Below, piece by piece: positions 14,320 to 17,344 of a DNA stretch of 17,344 nt (positions are counted from its first letter, which is position 1; each line of letters opens with the position of its first letter). The stretch is from contig JANPBZ010000145.1 of assembly GCA_031430695.1 (NCBI GenBank), positions 1 through 17,344 on the forward strand, given 5' to 3'. The stretch comes from JAENVT01 sp031430695. Lineage in GTDB: Bacteria > Actinomycetota > Acidimicrobiia > Acidimicrobiales > Ilumatobacteraceae. The notes under the pieces are model-generated. The model saw only the letters and a list, made by a program, of their open reading frames with translations, was not told where the DNA came from and ran no database searches. The translations under genes were made by a program, and so were the position numbers.

Positions 14320-15810
14320 CTAGCTGCGAGCGAAGCGACCGTTCGAGACCGTGACGGCGCGGCCTACCCATTCGGTCAGCGTGACGGATCGCATCAATGC
14401 TTGGTCATCGGAGTTCGCCCAGCACCGCGCCCCGTTGTCGAAACGGACCAGAGCGACAGCGCGAAACGGTTCGTGACCGTGGTACTCGACCGTTACGCCG
14501 TCAACCACTGCTGGACCCGACGCGTCTGCGGCGGCAGCTGGTCGCGTCGGACCGTTCGGAACGTGCGAAGTGATCTTGAGCGCTCCCGGCGATGGACTTG
14601 TCGAGAAGACACCGAAGGCGTGTTTCGACGCGTGTCCTCCGTTCGCTTGAACGACGCCGAGGCTTCCGGGGTCGGAACGTAGTCGTGCGATCATTCCGAT
14701 CAGCCCTTCGCCGGCCGCAAAGTTGATCGGTGCTCCAGCGAATCCAAGCCCACCTGTCACAGTCAGCGTTCTGTACGGGTCTACGCCTAGAGCATTCGCG
14801 GTCAATGTCACCATCGACGGGAAGCAGCAATAGAGGTCGAAGTGCGCAACCCGTTCGATCCCACCGATTGAATTCACGAGCGAATCGCAGGTCGCCCGCA
14901 GACCCGGAGCATCCGCCAACTCAAACCGTTCCGCGAGGGTGTCAGTGTCAGCTCCCAAACTGAACAGGTGCGGATAGACGCGCTTGACGGGAGCGATGTC
15001 GAGTCGATCGGCTCCGGCAGCACTACACATGATGATTGCACCGGCATGGTCGACCGTGTTGTTGGCGCACATCGCCTTCGTGTACGGCCAACTCACCATC
15101 CGGTTCGTCTGGCTTGGTTCGCGGACCTGCTCGGCGGACATGGCCAGCTGAGTAGCGGCATGAGGGTTCGTTGCGGCCGCGTGCGAATAGGTGGCACAGA
15201 TACGAGCGGACCGCTGTCTTGCCTCATCGAGCGTTTCGCCGTATGCAACGCGAAGTGCACTGTCAAGCACAGCGTATGTGTTTATTGGGAGGTCACCTCC
15301 GCGATCCACCGCGCTCAAATCACCCATGACTAGCGGGCTGCCCCAATACTCAGCCTTGCTGTTCGCGGGTTCATCGCGCTTGGCTGGCCGTTGGCCGCCC
15401 CGGGTAAGTGCGCGGCGTGTTGCGTTGCATTCACCACCGAGCAGGACAGCCACATCGATTTCTCCCCGCTGGATCTTGTCGGCGATGTCGGCGCAGAGCT
15501 GAACCGGAACCTGGCCGCCGAAGTCAGTCAGCAAGGTTCGACCTGGGTTGATGCCGAGCTGCTGGGCTACAAGCGCCGCAGGGTCGCGATAGCTCCAGAG
15601 GCCACCGACGACTCCGATGAGGTCAACGTCGTTCAAGACTCGAAGATTGCCGGTGTCCGCAGCCGCTCGCCGTACGGCTTGTGCCATGAGGTCGATCGGA
15701 TCGGAGGCCTTCTGCATGGCTTCGTTTACCGTCTGGGCGGCTGAGACGAGTGCGGCACCAATAAGGACCGGCGACCTCGACGAGGCTTCGACATTCATGG
15801 CACTGGTCAT
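14320..15810 (-). CDS. SCP2-thiolase-like protein (TLP1 type), nucleophile cysteine missing
   Basis: A 496-residue thiolase-fold protein, longer than a thiolase (about 400) because of a C-terminal domain (about 435-490, VEYHGHEPFRAVALVRFDNG) like the extra domain of mycobacterial thiolase-like protein type 1. The first-half loop that carries the nucleophilic Cys in thiolases reads TDFGGQVPVQL (95-105) without it. A C-terminal NGGHASKHAFG (390-400) keeps a His near the usual active-site position, and DLYCCFP (325-331) replaces the NEAFA loop. Known TLP1 proteins depart strongly from the thiolase active site, so ordinary thiolysis is doubtful; CoA-ester binding is plausible. The ATG at 15810 overlaps the preceding SDR stop by ATGA, which decides the start over ATG 15798. 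Last gene of a minus-strand operon. Confidence 0.85.
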   Translation of the reverse strand: MTSAMNVEASSRSPVLIGAALVSAAQTVNEAMQKASDPIDLMAQAVRRAAADTGNLRVLNDVDLIGVVGGLWSYRDPAALVAQQLGINPGRTLLTDFGGQVPVQLCADIADKIQRGEIDVAVLLGGECNATRRALTRGGQRPAKRDEPANSKAEYWGSPLVMGDLSAVDRGGDLPINTYAVLDSALRVAYGETLDEARQRSARICATYSHAAATNPHAATQLAMSAEQVREPSQTNRMVSWPYTKAMCANNTVDHAGAIIMCSAAGADRLDIAPVKRVYPHLFSLGADTDTLAERFELADAPGLRATCDSLVNSIGGIERVAHFDLYCCFPSMVTLTANALGVDPYRTLTVTGGLGFAGAPINFAAGEGLIGMIARLRSDPGSLGVVQANGGHASKHAFGVFSTSPSPGALKITSHVPNGPTRPAAAADASGPAVVDGVTVEYHGHEPFRAVALVRFDNGARCWANSDDQALMRSVTLTEWVGRAVTVSNGRFARS

Positions 15811-16628
15811 CGTGAAGCGTCCCGCGCCTGCCGAATCAGGCGGTTGAAGTTCGGCTGACCCGTGGCGGCTGTGACGCCGCCATCAACAACGAGGTTGTGC
15901 CCGGTGATGTATGAGGCGTCGTCGGAGGCGAGGAAGGCGATGGCCGCAGCGATCTCCTCTGGCTGCGCAGGCCGGCCCATGGGAACGAGCTGTTCGTACT
16001 CCTCACCGAACCGCTTCAGCATGCCTGCCAACATGGGCGTGGCCACTCCGCCAGGACAAACCGAGTTGACGCGGACACCGTCGTGGGCGTGATCAATAGC
16101 GAGGCTGCGCGTCAGGTTGGCCACGGCGCCCTTGGCGGTGTTGTACGCAACCAAGCCGTAGTCACCGAAGAGCCCCGAGATCGAGCAGGTGTTGACGATG
16201 CACCCTCTCGTCGTCACCAGATGTGGCATGGCTGCTCTACACCCATAGAACACCGAGTCGACATCAACTGCCATCACGCGGTGCCATTGCTCCGGAGTGA
16301 TCTCGGTGACGTGACCGAAGAGGCTGATACCGGCGTTGTTGATCACAATGTCGAGGCGCCCGAAGGATCTGACGGCGTACTCGACAAGGTCCTCGACCTC
16401 GTGGGCGACGGCGACGTCGATGCATCGGGAGACGACCGAAATTCCCACTGCCGCCAGCTGGCCGACCACCTCATCGAGCCGTTCGGCCTCGATATCCGCG
16501 AGCACGAGCGAGGCTCCTTCATTCCCGAGGCGACGGGCGGTCGCTTCACCGATTCCCGACGCTGACCCGGTCACGATGGCGACGCGGTTCTGAAATCGAC
16601 GGGCGCGTGGGTCCGTGTCAGCCTCCAT
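15807..16628 (-). CDS. Short-chain dehydrogenase/reductase (second SDR)
   Basis: A 273-residue classical SDR with TGSASGIG (20-27), Asp45 for NAD preference, NNAG (97-100), Ser149, Tyr162 and Lys166 (YNTAK), and CPGGVATPM (191-199). The catalytic-tetrad Asn position reads Asp122 (VMAVDVDSVF where VMAVN is usual), a mild oddity that is not necessarily inactivating. The frame is open 34 codons further upstream, but that part is antisense-like sequence inside the transketolase gene; ATG 16628 gives the family length and overlaps the transketolase end by 11 bases. No strong ribosome site is visible, consistent with coupling to the upstream gene. Substrate unknown. Confidence 0.9.
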   Translation of the reverse strand: MEADTDPRARRFQNRVAIVTGSASGIGEATARRLGNEGASLVLADIEAERLDEVVGQLAAVGISVVSRCIDVAVAHEVEDLVEYAVRSFGRLDIVINNAGISLFGHVTEITPEQWHRVMAVDVDSVFYGCRAAMPHLVTTRGCIVNTCSISGLFGDYGLVAYNTAKGAVANLTRSLAIDHAHDGVRVNSVCPGGVATPMLAGMLKRFGEEYEQLVPMGRPAQPEEIAAAIAFLASDDASYITGHNLVVDGGVTAATGQPNFNRLIRQARDASR

Positions 16629-17344
16629 CGTGCTCGAGCAATCCCCGGAGACGTTCGACCACGCCGTCGGCGGTGAGGCCGTAGTGCCGATACAAGTGAG
16701 TGGGTGGGGCGACGAGTACATACTGGTCATCGATGCCCAGCTTGGCGATCTTCACCGACAACCCGAGCATGGCGACAGTCTCGGCGACGGCAGTCCCGAG
16801 GCCTCCGATGACGTTGTGTTCCTCGACCACCAGAATTCGCCCGGTCTCTCGTGCCGCCGCCTCGATCGCCCCGACGTCCAACGGCTTCAGGTAGACGGCG
16901 TCGAGTACTCGAATGGTGAGACCCTCGGCTAGCAACCGTGTGGCGGCGCCGAGGGCCGCATGCACGCCGATTCCGGTGGCGATCACGGTGGCATCGCTTC
17001 CTTCGCGCACTTCGATGAAGCGGCCCCGGCGGATCACGAGATCGGCTTCGTGCACGTCGGGTTCGCTGCCGCGTCCGAGGCGCAGGTACACCGGGCCCGG
17101 TTCATCGAGTGTCGCCCGAACGCAAGCCCGAAGCGAGGCGGCATCGCAAGGTGCCACAACGGTCATCCCGGCGATGGATCGGGTCACGGCGATGTCTTCC
17201 ACAGCGTGGTGCGACGTCCCGTAGAAGCCCATCGAGATCCCGGCATGATGCGCGATGACGCGCACGGGTAGCCGCGGGTATGCCATGTCGGTGCGTAGGT
17301 GCTCGGCGCACAGCAGACTGGCGAACGCGGCAAAAGTGGCTACC
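16618..17344 (-). CDS. Transketolase C-terminal subunit (5' end outside window)
   Basis: The last 241 residues of a split-transketolase C-terminal subunit; the coding frame continues through the right edge (VATFAAFASLLCAEHLRTD precedes the internal ATG at 17286, so that ATG is not the start). It holds the end of the thiamine-diphosphate pyrimidine-binding domain, with HHAGISMGFYGTSHHAVEDI resembling the conserved GxSHHxxED segment, then the transketolase C-terminal domain (SDATVIATGIGV to the end). Partnered N-terminal subunits normally lie directly upstream, which here means beyond the window. Split transketolases of this type often serve special sugar or keto-compound routes; linkage to an SDR and a thiolase-like gene by overlapping starts suggests a dedicated pathway rather than the pentose phosphate cycle (inference). 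Confidence 0.9.
   Translation of the reverse strand, partial: VATFAAFASLLCAEHLRTDMAYPRLPVRVIAHHAGISMGFYGTSHHAVEDIAVTRSIAGMTVVAPCDAASLRACVRATLDEPGPVYLRLGRGSEPDVHEADLVIRRGRFIEVREGSDATVIATGIGVHAALGAATRLLAEGLTIRVLDAVYLKPLDVGAIEAAARETGRILVVEEHNVIGGLGTAVAETVAMLGLSVKIAKLGIDDQYVLVAPPTHLYRHYGLTADGVVERLRGLLEHDGG

Overview
The window is a GC-rich bacterial segment packed with catabolic genes and reads as Actinomycetota. The reasons are two F420-type oxidoreductases side by side, a FadD19-type acyl-CoA synthetase, an SCP2-thiolase-like protein with the extra C-terminal domain known from mycobacteria, and a GAF/Fis regulator whose AAA+ domain has lost the sigma-54 contact loop. A finer placement (mycobacteria and relatives, or Acidimicrobiia) is not decidable by eye. 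No tRNA, rRNA, IS element, integrase or CRISPR array was seen. The genes look chromosomal.

Layout: (1) 2-3323, plus strand: the 3' part of an ABC-ATPase/permease fusion, then an LLM-class and a PPOX-class F420-type oxidoreductase, closely spaced. (2) 3531-5144, plus: a cyclohexanone-monooxygenase-like Baeyer-Villiger monooxygenase (BVMO), convergent with (3) 5179-6285, minus: a zinc alcohol dehydrogenase. (4) 6403-10573, plus: two acyl-CoA synthetases overlapping by ATGA, followed by an eroded RibF-like protein. (5) 10570-12360, minus: the AcoR-type regulator, convergent with the RibF-like gene and sharing a CTAG stop with it. (6) 12659-14258, plus, divergent from the regulator: an AHL-lactonase-family metallohydrolase and an SDR. 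(7) 14320 to the right edge, minus: a transketolase C-terminal subunit, an SDR and a thiolase-like protein, each start overlapping the previous stop.

As a working model (inference), regions 2-6 encode oxidation of a cyclic or branched alcohol: dehydrogenation to the ketone (SDR or ADH), Baeyer-Villiger insertion to a lactone or ester, ring opening by the metallo-lactonase, oxidation of the hydroxy acid, CoA activation by the two ligases and thiolytic steps. Acyl-CoA dehydrogenase, enoyl-CoA hydratase and aldehyde dehydrogenase genes are not in the window.

The most unusual signals are: loss of the fingerprint histidine in the BVMO (Leu instead); a RibF-like protein with both catalytic modules degraded, encoded beside flavoenzymes; a near-identical 14-base element in the two divergent promoter regions, with a cluster of dyads next to the regulator gene; and the regulator's own broken Walker B and missing GAFTGA loop.
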